Shown here in pieces: positions 51,975 through 60,711 of a stretch of DNA of 64,000 bases. The notes under the pieces are model-generated. The model did no database searches. It saw only the letters and a list, made by a program, of their open reading frames with translations, and was not told where the DNA came from. The DNA lies in assembly GCF_024168825.1 (NCBI RefSeq), contig NZ_JALJWH010000001.1:2046001-2110000 (forward strand), in the 5' to 3' direction. Position 1 is the first letter of the stretch; every line of letters begins with the position of its first letter. The DNA comes from Paenarthrobacter sp. A20. GTDB taxonomy: Bacteria; Actinomycetota; Actinomycetes; Actinomycetales; Micrococcaceae. Made by a program: the position numbers and the translations under genes.

Positions 51975-52987
51975 ACGGTCGAGGTGGTGCCGCGCAGTAC
52001 CAGCGCCGGCTCGATCAGTGTCCGCTCCGGTTGGAGGGTGGGGTCCTCGATCCGTGCCAGCAGCCTGTGCGCCGCGTCAACGCCTACGAGGTCGCTTCGG
52101 TTGTCCACGGATGTGAGGTCCAGGTAGCGCGACTTCGCTAAAGGGGAGTTGTCGTAGCCAATCACCGAAACATCCCGGGGTACCGACAGCCCACGGGCTT
52201 TGATGGCGGCGAAGGCGCCCAGCGCCATGGTGTCGTTCGCGGCAAAGATCGCGGTGGTGTCCGGGCGGTGCTCCAAGAGCCGGCAGGCTGCTGCGTAGCC
52301 GTCCTCTTCCGACGTTCCGTCGGACTCACTGATGACAGGCTCGACGCCGGCAGCCTCCACCGCGCGAAGGAAACCCGCCCGCCGGTGTGCGGAGGCGCCG
52401 TCGGAACCTGAGAGGTGGCCGATGCGGACGTGACCCAACCCCAGTACGTGGTTGGCAGCCATGCTGCCCCCGCCGTCGTCGTCGTTGGTGATGAGGTCCG
52501 CGCCTACCGGAACACCCTTGCGCCACCCCGCAACCACAGTGGGGACCCATGTTCTGGACAGCATGGCTTCGCTGGGCTCGGCTGCGAGGACCAAGGCGTC
52601 CACGTGCATGGCGAGCAGGCCGTCCGTGGCTTCCCTGATGCGGTTTTCACCCGGTCTTGAGTCCGCGAGCATCACCTGGTAGCCACGGTCTGAAAGGACG
52701 GATTCCATACCGCGGAGGAGGTCGACGAACCACAGGTTCCGGTAGTCGTCGATGACCAGGCCGATGCTCTTGGTACGGCTGCTGGCGAGCGTGGTGGCGG
52801 CCCGGCTGGGCCGGTATCCGAGCTCGGAGATGGCTTGTTGTACGGCGACCCGACGCTTTTCGCTGATCCTCCCTGGGTCCTTGAGGAATAAGGAAACCAG
52901 CGACGGCGAGACTCCGGCCTGCGTGGCGACGTCGTAGAGGGTGGTGCGTCGGGCGCGGGGACTGTCCTGCGTTTCGGGGCTCTTCAA
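51968..52987 (-). CDS. LacI-family transcriptional regulator
   Basis: 339 residues. N-terminal HTH (about 15-60): TTLYDVATQAGVSPSLVSLFLKDPGRISEKRRVAVQ and hinge; C-terminal sugar-binding domain type 1 with YDNSPLAKSRYLDLTSVD. The HTH is Ser-rich at the recognition helix. TTG at 52987 is the only usable start and has only a weak AAAGG upstream, so its exact N-terminus is open. It is divergent from the module 53146-57593, and a perfect palindrome typical of LacI operators (53084-53097) lies in that promoter, so it most likely represses that module. Confidence 0.9.
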   Translation of the reverse strand: MKSPETQDSPRARRTTLYDVATQAGVSPSLVSLFLKDPGRISEKRRVAVQQAISELGYRPSRAATTLASSRTKSIGLVIDDYRNLWFVDLLRGMESVLSDRGYQVMLADSRPGENRIREATDGLLAMHVDALVLAAEPSEAMLSRTWVPTVVAGWRKGVPVGADLITNDDDGGGSMAANHVLGLGHVRIGHLSGSDGASAHRRAGFLRAVEAAGVEPVISESDGTSEEDGYAAACRLLEHRPDTTAIFAANDTMALGAFAAIKARGLSVPRDVSVIGYDNSPLAKSRYLDLTSVDNRSDLVGVDAAHRLLARIEDPTLQPERTLIEPALVLRGTTSTVR

Positions 52988-53035
52988 CGGAATCGGTGTG
53001 CCTTTCGTGTCTGCTCTCGAGGATAGTCGGTTAAT

Positions 53036-53066
53036 GATTGACAGGACATATAGACATAGTTACGAT
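53036..53066 (+). promoter_or_regulatory. operator motif site 6 overlapping the promoter of the second module
   Basis: GATTGACAGGACATAT (53036-53051) contains a TTGACA -35 box (53038-53043). TACGAT (53061-53066) is a good -10, 17 bp downstream. Binding of the GntR-type regulator here would block RNA polymerase. Confidence 0.65.
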
Positions 53067-53083
53067 CAAATCCAGCGTAAAAA

Positions 53084-53097
53084 TTGTAGCGCTACAA
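53084..53097 (+). promoter_or_regulatory. LacI-type operator
   Basis: TTGTAGCGCTACAA, a perfect 14-bp palindrome with central CG, the form of many LacI-family operators. It sits just after the predicted transcription start and 49 bp before the first ATG, fit for repression. Confidence 0.75.
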
Positions 53098-53145
53098 AAT
53101 GCCGCACAGCGCCCCACGCGGCGGCGAAATTTCGAAGGAGAATCA

Positions 53146-54333
53146 ATGGCTGAAAGCCTCGGCGTCGCCGTCATCGGAGCAGGCATGGCCGGCAAGGCCC
53201 ATGCTGCCGCATACCGCACGGCATCTGCCCTCTACAGCCCCGTGCTTCCGCCCGTGCGCCTGGTCTCGATCGGCGACGTGAACGCCGAGTTCGGCTCGCT
53301 GGCTGCACGCCGCTTCGGGTACGAGCGCACTGACACGTCCTGGCAGGCCATTGCCGAGGCTGACGACATTGATGTTGTCAGCGTGGTCATTGCCAACTCG
53401 CTGCACCGCGAAGTGGTTGAAGGTTTGCTGGCCGCGGGCAAGCACGTCCTGTGCGAGAAGCCACTCAGCGACACCTTGGACGACGCACGTGCCATGGCCG
53501 ACGCCGCCCGCGCAGCGGAAACCCGCGGAACCCTCGCCCGCATCGGCTTCACGTTCCGCCGGACGCCTGGCATCGCCTATATCCGGGAACTGATCCGCAA
53601 CGGAACGCTCGGCAACGTCCTGCATTTCAGCGGCCGGTACTGGACCGACTATGGCTTCAGTCCCGCCGCTCCCATGAGCTGGCGCTACAAGGGCGGGCCC
53701 GGCTCCGGTGCGCTGGCCGACGTCGGAAGCCACCTGACGTACGTCTCCGAATTCCTCTGCGGCGACATTAAGTCCATCAGTGGCGGTCGCCTGACGACCG
53801 CGATCGACAAGCGCCCCCTGCCCCTTGGCGCGGTCATGGGCCACGACCACGTGGCTGTGAGCGACACGTACGAGGCCGTGGAAAACGACGACTACGCAGC
53901 CTTCAACGCAGAGTTCGCCAGCGGCGCCGGCAGTTTCGAAGTCTCCCGCGTAGCGGCCGGCCATGCGAACAGCCTCCAGTTCGAGGTTTTCTGCGAGAAC
54001 GGTGCGGCCAAGTTCGACCAGCGCCGCCCATCCGAAATCCAGTTGTTCCTGAACGATGGATCCGGGAATGAGAATGGCTACCGACAGGTCATGCTCGGCC
54101 CGGGCCACCCTTACATCACCGGCGGCCTTGCCATGGACGCCCCGGAAGTCGGCTTCGGCCAGAACGACGCTTTCGGCTACCAAGCGCGTGCATTCCTCGA
54201 AGAGGTTGCGGGCCTCGGCGCAGGTTCATCCCTGCCCCGCTGTGCGACCTTCGATGAAGGCGTCCGCAACATGGAGCTCCTCGGTGCCGTCACCGAATCC
54301 GCCCTCAACAACGGAAAGAAGATCACGGTATGA
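53146..54333 (+). CDS. Gfo/Idh/MocA-family oxidoreductase (module enzyme 1)
   Basis: 395 residues from the ATG at 53146, with AAGGAG 6 nt upstream; the frame open to 53038 lies in the promoter. NAD-binding IGAGMAGKAHAAAYRTA and EKPLS (EKP) motifs; SWRYKGGPGSGALADVGSHLTY is the substrate-domain signature of the longer members. It oxidises or reduces a polyol or sugar, perhaps an inositol isomer or derivative; the exact one is unknown. It overlaps the next gene by 4 bp. Confidence 0.85.
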   Translation: MAESLGVAVIGAGMAGKAHAAAYRTASALYSPVLPPVRLVSIGDVNAEFGSLAARRFGYERTDTSWQAIAEADDIDVVSVVIANSLHREVVEGLLAAGKHVLCEKPLSDTLDDARAMADAARAAETRGTLARIGFTFRRTPGIAYIRELIRNGTLGNVLHFSGRYWTDYGFSPAAPMSWRYKGGPGSGALADVGSHLTYVSEFLCGDIKSISGGRLTTAIDKRPLPLGAVMGHDHVAVSDTYEAVENDDYAAFNAEFASGAGSFEVSRVAAGHANSLQFEVFCENGAAKFDQRRPSEIQLFLNDGSGNENGYRQVMLGPGHPYITGGLAMDAPEVGFGQNDAFGYQARAFLEEVAGLGAGSSLPRCATFDEGVRNMELLGAVTESALNNGKKITV

Positions 54334-55349
54334 AGCTCGGCGTCTACAACGCGATCCTGCACGACCGCCCGCTGCCCGAGGCGCTGAAGGTCATCTCTGA
54401 CTTGGGACTCACGGGAATCGAGATCAACACGGGCGGCTTCCTGCCTGCCGTGCACGTCCCCACCTTTGATCAGATCCTGGAAAGCGACGCAGCCCGCGAC
54501 GACTACCTGGCGATCTTCGAGGGCACCGGCGTCGCCATCGCCGGCCTGAACTGCAACGGCAACCCGCTGCACCCCAAGCGTGAAATCGGTGAAAAGCACG
54601 CGGAGGACATTCGCCGCTCCATTCGCCTCGCGAGCCGCCTGGGCCAGAACCGCGTGGTCACCATGTCCGGCCTGCCCGGCGGCGAGCCCGGCGCCACCAC
54701 CGTCAACTGGGTGGTCAATGCCTGGAACTCGGCAGCACTGGACGTCCTCGATTACCAGTGGGGCATTACCGCGGAATTCTGGAAGCAAACCGACCGGCTC
54801 GCCGCCGATCACGGCGTCAAGGTGGCGTTGGAGCTGCACCCGCAGAACATCGTCTTCAATACAGCGGACGTTTACAAGCTCATCGAGCTCACAGGTGCCA
54901 CGCACGTGGGTGTCGAATTGGACGCCTCCCACTTGTTCTGGCAGCAGATGGACCCGGTAGCAGTGGTCCGCGAACTCGGACCCCTGGTCTTCCAGGCGGC
55001 CGCCAAGGACGTCCGCGTCAACACGGAGAATGCGGCGCTCTATGGGGTGCTGGACAACAGCTTCCGCAGGCTCTCAGCCGACGAGAACCGCACCAACCTG
55101 GGTGGCGACGAGTGGGCAAACGAGTGGCCCAAGAACTCGGCCTGGGATTTCGTGGCACTTGGCCGCGGTCACGATACTGCCTTCTGGACCCGGTTCCTCC
55201 GTGCGCTCCACGACGTGGATCCGAACATGCTGGTCAACATCGAGCACGAGGACGTCTCGCTGGGGCGTATCGAAGGCCTTGAGGTTGCGGCCAAAGTCCT
55301 GCGGGATGCCGACGCGGCATTGGAAACATCCCTGAACGTTCCAGCCTGA
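54330..55349 (+). CDS. sugar phosphate isomerase/epimerase (xylose-isomerase-like barrel)
   Basis: 339 residues, AP-endonuclease-2-like TIM barrel. Metal-site features: EINTGGFLPAVHVPTFD, MSGLPGGEPGATTVNWV, VALELHPQNIVFN, GVELDASHLFWQQMD and NIEHEDVSLGRIEGLEVAA. Similar to isomerases/dehydratases of inositol and sugar-acid pathways. It overlaps the preceding dehydrogenase gene (ATGA), so the products likely act in sequence: oxidation, then isomerisation or dehydration. Confidence 0.85.
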   Translation: MKLGVYNAILHDRPLPEALKVISDLGLTGIEINTGGFLPAVHVPTFDQILESDAARDDYLAIFEGTGVAIAGLNCNGNPLHPKREIGEKHAEDIRRSIRLASRLGQNRVVTMSGLPGGEPGATTVNWVVNAWNSAALDVLDYQWGITAEFWKQTDRLAADHGVKVALELHPQNIVFNTADVYKLIELTGATHVGVELDASHLFWQQMDPVAVVRELGPLVFQAAAKDVRVNTENAALYGVLDNSFRRLSADENRTNLGGDEWANEWPKNSAWDFVALGRGHDTAFWTRFLRALHDVDPNMLVNIEHEDVSLGRIEGLEVAAKVLRDADAALETSLNVPA

Positions 55350-55433
55350 TTACTGCAGCATGAGGCAAGGCGGCGGCGTACGGCCGCCGCCTAGCCGTGT
55401 AAGACGACCATTCATACGGAAGGACTGTGGCGC

Positions 55434-56456
55434 GTGCGCATTGGAATTGTGGGATACGGAGTGGGGGGCAGGTACTTTCATGCCCCGTTCATTGACGCCG
55501 CGGAGGGACTTGAGTTGGCAGGTGTCGTGGCGCGCTCCGAGGCACGGCGGGCGGAAGTCCAGGCCGACTATCCGGGGGTCCCGGTCTATGGGAGCCTTGC
55601 TGACATGCTGTCCGCCGGGGTGGACGCCGTCACCATCACCACACCTCCGCACACTCGCCGGGAGCTGGTCCTGGAGGCCGTGGCAGCAGGCGTCCATGTG
55701 GTGGCGGATAAGCCCTTCGCCCCCGATGCTGAATGCGCGCGGGAACTTGTCCATGCCGCCGGGGAGGCCGGCGTGGTGCTGAATGTCTACCACAACCGCC
55801 GCCGCGATGCCGACATCCTTACCCTGGCCGATGTGCTGTCCTCCGGAGCCTTGGGGGAGCCGTGGCGCGTGCACTCCATCATGGACCAGGATGGCGCCGA
55901 CACCCTGGAGGTTGGCCCGACGGGAGGCCTCCTGCGGGATTTGGGCAGTCACCTTGTGGATCAGATGCTCTGGCTGCTGGGCCCCGCGTCCCGGGTGCAC
56001 GCCACGCTCGACTGGACGGACAAGTTTGGTGAAGAAACGGACTGCGGGTTTTTCATCACCCTGACCCACGCTTCGGGCGTCGTGTCCACCGTGTCCGCCA
56101 GCAAACTCAACCACTCCACCACGCGTGAATTGCGTGCCTATGGAAGTGCTGGCAGCTATGTCGCCGCTGGGGCTGATGTCCAGGCCGACGCCCTCTTTGC
56201 CGGCCGGCGGCCAGCCGCGGAACCGGAAACGTGGGGGATTGATGTGCCCGGGAACGAAGGCACCCTGGCCGTTGGCGGACATCGAACACGGGTGGCGTCC
56301 GCGCAGGGCAATTACGCTACCTTCTACACGGAGTTCGCCCGGGCGGTCCGTGGGGAAGGCCCGGAGCCGGTGCCGGCCGAGGAGGGCGTGAGGACGATTG
56401 AAGTGCTCGATGCCGCCCGCCGGAGCGCCCGTGAGGGCATTGTCGTCCAGCTCTAG
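55434..56456 (+). CDS. Gfo/Idh/MocA-family oxidoreductase (module enzyme 2, IolW/YvaA-like)
   Basis: 340 residues from GTG 55434 (MRIGIVGYGVGG); GGAAGGA is about 9 nt upstream. The motif is DKPFA instead of EKP. N-terminal GYGVGGRYFHAPFIDAA is typical of the YvaA/IolW group, which includes scyllo-inositol dehydrogenase (NADP+). Substrate-domain features: VYHNRRRDADILTL, GGLLRDLGSHLVDQMLWLLG. An inositol-isomer reduction or oxidation is likely, but other polyols are possible. Confidence 0.83.
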   Translation: MRIGIVGYGVGGRYFHAPFIDAAEGLELAGVVARSEARRAEVQADYPGVPVYGSLADMLSAGVDAVTITTPPHTRRELVLEAVAAGVHVVADKPFAPDAECARELVHAAGEAGVVLNVYHNRRRDADILTLADVLSSGALGEPWRVHSIMDQDGADTLEVGPTGGLLRDLGSHLVDQMLWLLGPASRVHATLDWTDKFGEETDCGFFITLTHASGVVSTVSASKLNHSTTRELRAYGSAGSYVAAGADVQADALFAGRRPAAEPETWGIDVPGNEGTLAVGGHRTRVASAQGNYATFYTEFARAVRGEGPEPVPAEEGVRTIEVLDAARRSAREGIVVQL

Positions 56457-56478
56457 CACCTGTGATTCCACCAGCAAT

Positions 56479-56494
56479 GTTTGACAGGACAAAC
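56479..56494 (+). promoter_or_regulatory. inositol-region operator motif, site 7
   Basis: GTTTGACAGGACAAAC, the most symmetric copy: arms GTTTG-x-C and G-x-CAAAC. TTGACA (56481-56486) with TAGTGT (56505-56510), 18 bp apart, could be the promoter of the following gene. Confidence 0.7.
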
Positions 56495-56567
56495 TAACAA
56501 GGTTTAGTGTCGCCTGAAGGATCTCTCCCATGAGACAAAACTTCTGCTGCACTGACGGAGACAGAAA

Positions 56568-57593
56568 ATGACGAAGCAAGTGACCCTCGGCCTGGTAGGT
56601 GTTGGCCGGATCGGCGTGATGCACGCAAAGAACATCAGCGCGCTCAACGAAGCCCTGGCCCAGGACGGTATCCAGGTCCAGCTAAAGCTCACGGATGTGG
56701 CAGAAGAGCACGCACGTTCGGTAGCACGCGACGTCGGCGGGGAGTACGTGGGCTCGGTGGGGGAACTCATAGCCTCCGGAGTGAACGGGCTGGTCATCGC
56801 GACAGGCACCGCCACCCACCCGGACCTCATCCGGGCCGGCGTGGACGCGGGCATTCCGGTGTTCTGCGAAAAACCAGTAGCCGTGAACGTGGCCGAGTCA
56901 CTCCCGGTCCTTGACTACATCCGTGAGAAGGCCGGAGTGGTGCAGATCGGCCACCAGCGCCGTTTTGACGCCGGCTACCTGGAAGCCAAACGGGCCTATG
57001 AGGCCGGGGAACTCGGGTGGATCCACTCGGTTCGGGCCGTCACATGCGATATGACCCCGCCAGCAGTCCAATTCCTTGCAACGTCCGGCGGGTTGTTCCG
57101 GGACTGCTCCGTCCACGACTTCGACATCCTCCGGTGGCTCACCGGCAAGGAAATCGTGGAGGTCTATGCCAAGGGCTCCAATAACGGCGACCCGGCCATC
57201 GGTGAGGTTGGCGACGTCGATACCGCCCTGGCTTTGGTGACTTTCGACGACGGCACGGTAGGCACGGTGTCGGCCAGCCGATACAACGGGGCCGGGCATG
57301 ATGTCCGGCTGGAACTCCAAGGCTCCGAGAGCTCTGTGCTTGTGGGAATGGACCAGCAGATGGCCTTGCGGTCAGCCGAACCCGGAGTCGAATTCCCCAC
57401 CGGTGCCTCCCATACCACCTTCGCCGAGCGCTTCGATCAGGCGTATCGCTCAGAGATGGCCGCGTTCGTGGAACTTGTGCTTGGCCAGCGCAAGAACCCC
57501 TGCACTCCCGAAGATGCTGTCGCGGCCTCGAAGGTGGCAGACGCTGCGCAGGAGTCCCTGGAAAAAGGCGCCCCGGTAAAGGTTGCCCCGTAG
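56568..57593 (+). CDS. Gfo/Idh/MocA-family oxidoreductase (module enzyme 3, IolG-like)
   Basis: 341 residues. LGLVGVGRIGVMHAKNI, EKPVA (EKP), QIGHQRRFDAGYLEAKRAYEAGELG and DCSVHDFDILRWLTGKE are the signature of inositol 2-dehydrogenase-type IolG/IdhA proteins. It has its own operator and promoter, and is therefore separately induced. It may be a second IolG with different inositol isomer preference. A possible hairpin (57614-57649) follows. Confidence 0.87.
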   Translation: MTKQVTLGLVGVGRIGVMHAKNISALNEALAQDGIQVQLKLTDVAEEHARSVARDVGGEYVGSVGELIASGVNGLVIATGTATHPDLIRAGVDAGIPVFCEKPVAVNVAESLPVLDYIREKAGVVQIGHQRRFDAGYLEAKRAYEAGELGWIHSVRAVTCDMTPPAVQFLATSGGLFRDCSVHDFDILRWLTGKEIVEVYAKGSNNGDPAIGEVGDVDTALALVTFDDGTVGTVSASRYNGAGHDVRLELQGSESSVLVGMDQQMALRSAEPGVEFPTGASHTTFAERFDQAYRSEMAAFVELVLGQRKNPCTPEDAVAASKVADAAQESLEKGAPVKVAP

Positions 57594-57613
57594 AAGGTTT
57601 GGACATGGCTGAC

Positions 57614-57649
57614 GCGGGCCGAAGAGTCTGGGGGAAAACTCCGACCCGC
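57614..57649. terminator. imperfect hairpin between convergent genes
   Basis: GCGGGCCGAAGAGT (57614-57627) and ACTCCGACCCGC (57638-57649) can pair with mismatches. It lies between the module and the convergent PIG-L gene. Confidence 0.35.
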
Positions 57650-57668
57650 GCCAGGTTCAGGGGGCAGG

Positions 57669-60584
57669 CTAGGCGATGACTTTCATGGCCTGCCAGCCGG
57701 TGCCGAGGCTGATCGGCGGCACGTTGCTGAGCGTTCCGCCTCCCGATCCGGGATACAGCCACAAGGTGTCTCCGATGCGGCCCACGACGTCGTTCCTGCC
57801 GTCGCCGTCAAGGTCCCGCGGACCGGCCACCGCAGTGCGGGTTCCCCAGCCCGTCCCGATCTGCGTCCATTGCAGCCAGCCCCCGGAGCCATTGCCCGGA
57901 TATAGCCATAATGCGCCTGTGTCGGTGCGCCGCGCCAGTACATCTCCCTTGCCGTCCCCGTTGAAATCGCCGGTGCTGAAGATGGCATTCATGACGTCCC
58001 AACCCCAGCCGACGGTGTAGGGACTCCGCTGGCCTCCGGTGCCGTTTCCTTCGTAGAGCCGGAGCTCGCCATTGCTTCGGCGGCCAATAAAATCGGGGAT
58101 GCCATCGCCGCTGAAATCGCCGGGGGAGAAGATCTGCGTCATGGTGCTCCACCCGGTGCTGACCTGCTTCCTGGCCGCGAAGCTGCCTGCGCCGTCGCCG
58201 GGGTAGAACCAGAGGATGTCTCCGGCCCGGGCCAGAAGGTCAGGCTTGCCATCCTTGTTGAAGTCGCCAGGGGTGACGGTGTCCGTGATGGTGGACCACG
58301 CTGGTGCTGCGAGGGCGACCTGCCGCGGATCGAGTCCGCCCGAACTGTTGCCGGGGTAGAGGTACAGGTTGCCGGCGGCATCAGCGGCCAGCACGTCCGC
58401 ACGGCCGTCACCGTTGAAGTCATGGGCCGACGGCGGTCCGGCTGCGGGCACCGTGTAGGTCTGGGTACCCACGGCTGAGGTGTTGCCGGCAGTGTCGACG
58501 CCGATGTATTTGAGCACCAGCGTGGTACTGCCCATGACGATCGGTTGCGCGGCACTGTACTTGATGTTGGTGGCTGATTCCGTGGCCGTAGGGGTGCTGC
58601 CATTGGTGGTGTAGTAGATGGCGGCAGGCTCATTGGCGGTCAGCGCGATGGTGGCCCCACTGGCCAAGGCCCTGCCGGTGGGATTGGCCGATACCGTGGG
58701 CGCGGTGGTGTCCGGTGGCACGGAGTAGCTCTGCGTGGCTACCTCGGACACGTTTCCGGCAGTATCCCGGGCGAAGTACTTCAACGTCATGGGACCGGGT
58801 CCGTTGAAGGGGATCGCCGTGGTGTAGGGGAGTCCAGCCGTCAGGGGATCGGTGCCGTCCGTGGTGTAGCGGATTTCGGCCGGCTCGTTCGCAGCCAAGG
58901 TGATGGTGGTGCCTGGCGCGTACTGACCTCCCAGGGGCGTGGCCGTGACCACGGGCTTCGTCACATCCGGGCCGGTGGAGTACGTCTGGGTGACCACAGC
59001 CGACGAGTTGTTCGCGCTGTCCACGGCGAAGTACTTCAAGGTCAGCGGACCGTTCAAAATCAGCGGAGCGGTGTACTTGCTGCTTGCCGTGGTGGGGGTG
59101 CTGCCATTGGTGGTGTAGTAAATGGTGGATGTTTCATTGGCGGTCAGGGTTATCGCCTGGCCCGCCGTGTAGGTTCCACCCGGGGGTGCCGCGGTGACGA
59201 CGGGAGCCACGTTGTCGGTGCCGAGATAGGCCTCAAACTCAGCCAACCCGGCGTTGGTGGTGCCCGCGCTGACTGAGGTGATGTTGAGCCGCACGGAGCT
59301 CACTGTCTTGGCGGGGAAGTTGATGGTGAGGCCGGAGCCGTTGTTGGGCAGGGCTGGAACGGCCACGGTACTTCCATCAGAGAACTGAAGGTTGCCACCG
59401 GTAATCTGATCGGTCAGGAGTGGCCGATCGGACAGGGTGACCGCATTGATGGTCCGGGTGGGGGAGAAACTGTACTGAATCCAACTGCCGGCCTTTTCAC
59501 CAGCAGAGACCCACTCCCGCGTGGCATCCATCGGAGCACCCCACTGGTAACCGTCCCTCGCCTTCTCCGGGCTCTGTGCGGAGGCTTTCTGCGAAGACGC
59601 CGTGACGGTGGTGCCCGCCGATTTGGCAGCGTTGCCCACCCACTCAATGGCTGTGATGTATTGCCGCTTCAGCCATTCGTCGTAGGGGGAATCCGGGCAC
59701 CCTTCACCGGGGCTGCTGCAGACGTACATGTCGAAATCGGCGAACCGGACAAACGTGTCCACTTTGGCCGTGAGTTCGGCCCCGGTCACGTTCTGCGCAT
59801 ACTCATCGATGACGTAGGCATCGTAGGCCAGGGACGTGTGCGGCCCGGTGTAGCTTCGGGTCGCCAGCTGGGCGAACTTGGCCGTGGCCCAGTGGTCGCT
59901 GTGGTCGTAGGGGGTATTGAAGTTCCCGGTCCAGTCCTGGGTGCGGAAGGTGGTGGGCTGGAAGTTGACCACCAGGCGGTTCAACGCGGTTTGGAACTGG
60001 GATTTGGTGAAGGTCGCTGCATTGTCCACGGGCCGGATGGAGGAGAGCCGGCCGTCCCAGAGTTTGAGGATGCTCTGGCTGTTGTAGGCGGCGCTGCCCA
60101 GGCCGTTCGGAAAGCCATCGGGAAGCCGCATATAGACCACCGAGACGTTGGGAGCACCGTTCAGGGTACGCATGGTCAGCGGACGCCCGGGCACTCCGGC
60201 ATCGGATGTTGTCCAGCTGTTGGATACACCGGCCATTTTGGCGTAACTGGCTTGGATGCCTGACTCGAGGCTCCGCCAGTAGGTGGCTCCCTCGCCGGCC
60301 TCTCCCGCGGTGGTGAACACCGTTTGAACACATCGCTTGGCTTGGATGTCCCGCATGAAATCCGGGCTGAGGAAGAGCAGATCGTCGTCTGTGTGGGCAA
60401 CGATCTGCATGGCTCCGCCAGTTCCCGCGCACGGCGGTTCAGCAGCAGCCGCAGGCGATGCGGAGGTCAGGACGAGTCCGCCCAAAACCAAAGCAGGCCC
60501 GAGGAGCAGCCCTAGCAGGCGCTTGGGGAAGGATGGACGGGTCTTCGGATGAGAGGATCGGCTGACGTGTTTTGGACGGTCCAC
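57669..60584 (-). CDS. secreted multidomain PIG-L deacetylase with carbohydrate-binding and FG-GAP-like repeats
   Basis: 971 residues. GTG start at 60584 with AAGGAG about 8 nt upstream. Domains in order: basic N-terminus and signal peptide (1-48); PIG-L/LmbE deacetylase (about 55-310) with AHTDDD (63-68) and HSDH (228-231) zinc ligands; a discoidin/F5-8C-like domain (about 320-455); three chitobiase-C-like repeats, each with G-x-Y-x-x-G ... YYTTNGSTPT (about 460-700); and five FG-GAP/VCBS-like repeats, each with a calcium-loop D-(F/L)-x-x-D-G-x-x-D (for example DFNGDGRAD). Probably a surface or released enzyme that deacetylates an N-acetyl sugar in a polysaccharide, anchored to glycan by its C-terminal parts. 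Confidence 0.85.
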   Translation of the reverse strand: MDRPKHVSRSSHPKTRPSFPKRLLGLLLGPALVLGGLVLTSASPAAAAEPPCAGTGGAMQIVAHTDDDLLFLSPDFMRDIQAKRCVQTVFTTAGEAGEGATYWRSLESGIQASYAKMAGVSNSWTTSDAGVPGRPLTMRTLNGAPNVSVVYMRLPDGFPNGLGSAAYNSQSILKLWDGRLSSIRPVDNAATFTKSQFQTALNRLVVNFQPTTFRTQDWTGNFNTPYDHSDHWATAKFAQLATRSYTGPHTSLAYDAYVIDEYAQNVTGAELTAKVDTFVRFADFDMYVCSSPGEGCPDSPYDEWLKRQYITAIEWVGNAAKSAGTTVTASSQKASAQSPEKARDGYQWGAPMDATREWVSAGEKAGSWIQYSFSPTRTINAVTLSDRPLLTDQITGGNLQFSDGSTVAVPALPNNGSGLTINFPAKTVSSVRLNITSVSAGTTNAGLAEFEAYLGTDNVAPVVTAAPPGGTYTAGQAITLTANETSTIYYTTNGSTPTTASSKYTAPLILNGPLTLKYFAVDSANNSSAVVTQTYSTGPDVTKPVVTATPLGGQYAPGTTITLAANEPAEIRYTTDGTDPLTAGLPYTTAIPFNGPGPMTLKYFARDTAGNVSEVATQSYSVPPDTTAPTVSANPTGRALASGATIALTANEPAAIYYTTNGSTPTATESATNIKYSAAQPIVMGSTTLVLKYIGVDTAGNTSAVGTQTYTVPAAGPPSAHDFNGDGRADVLAADAAGNLYLYPGNSSGGLDPRQVALAAPAWSTITDTVTPGDFNKDGKPDLLARAGDILWFYPGDGAGSFAARKQVSTGWSTMTQIFSPGDFSGDGIPDFIGRRSNGELRLYEGNGTGGQRSPYTVGWGWDVMNAIFSTGDFNGDGKGDVLARRTDTGALWLYPGNGSGGWLQWTQIGTGWGTRTAVAGPRDLDGDGRNDVVGRIGDTLWLYPGSGGGTLSNVPPISLGTGWQAMKVIA

Positions 60585-60711
60585 AACTATGCTCCTTTGA
60601 GCAGATGTTGGGCCCCCCAGCCGGCAAACTTACGACGCCCCCTGGACGTCATGCGAATGAAATTGGGCTTTTGCTGAACTTTCAACGGAACTGAAAGCGA
60701 TGCAGTGAGCG

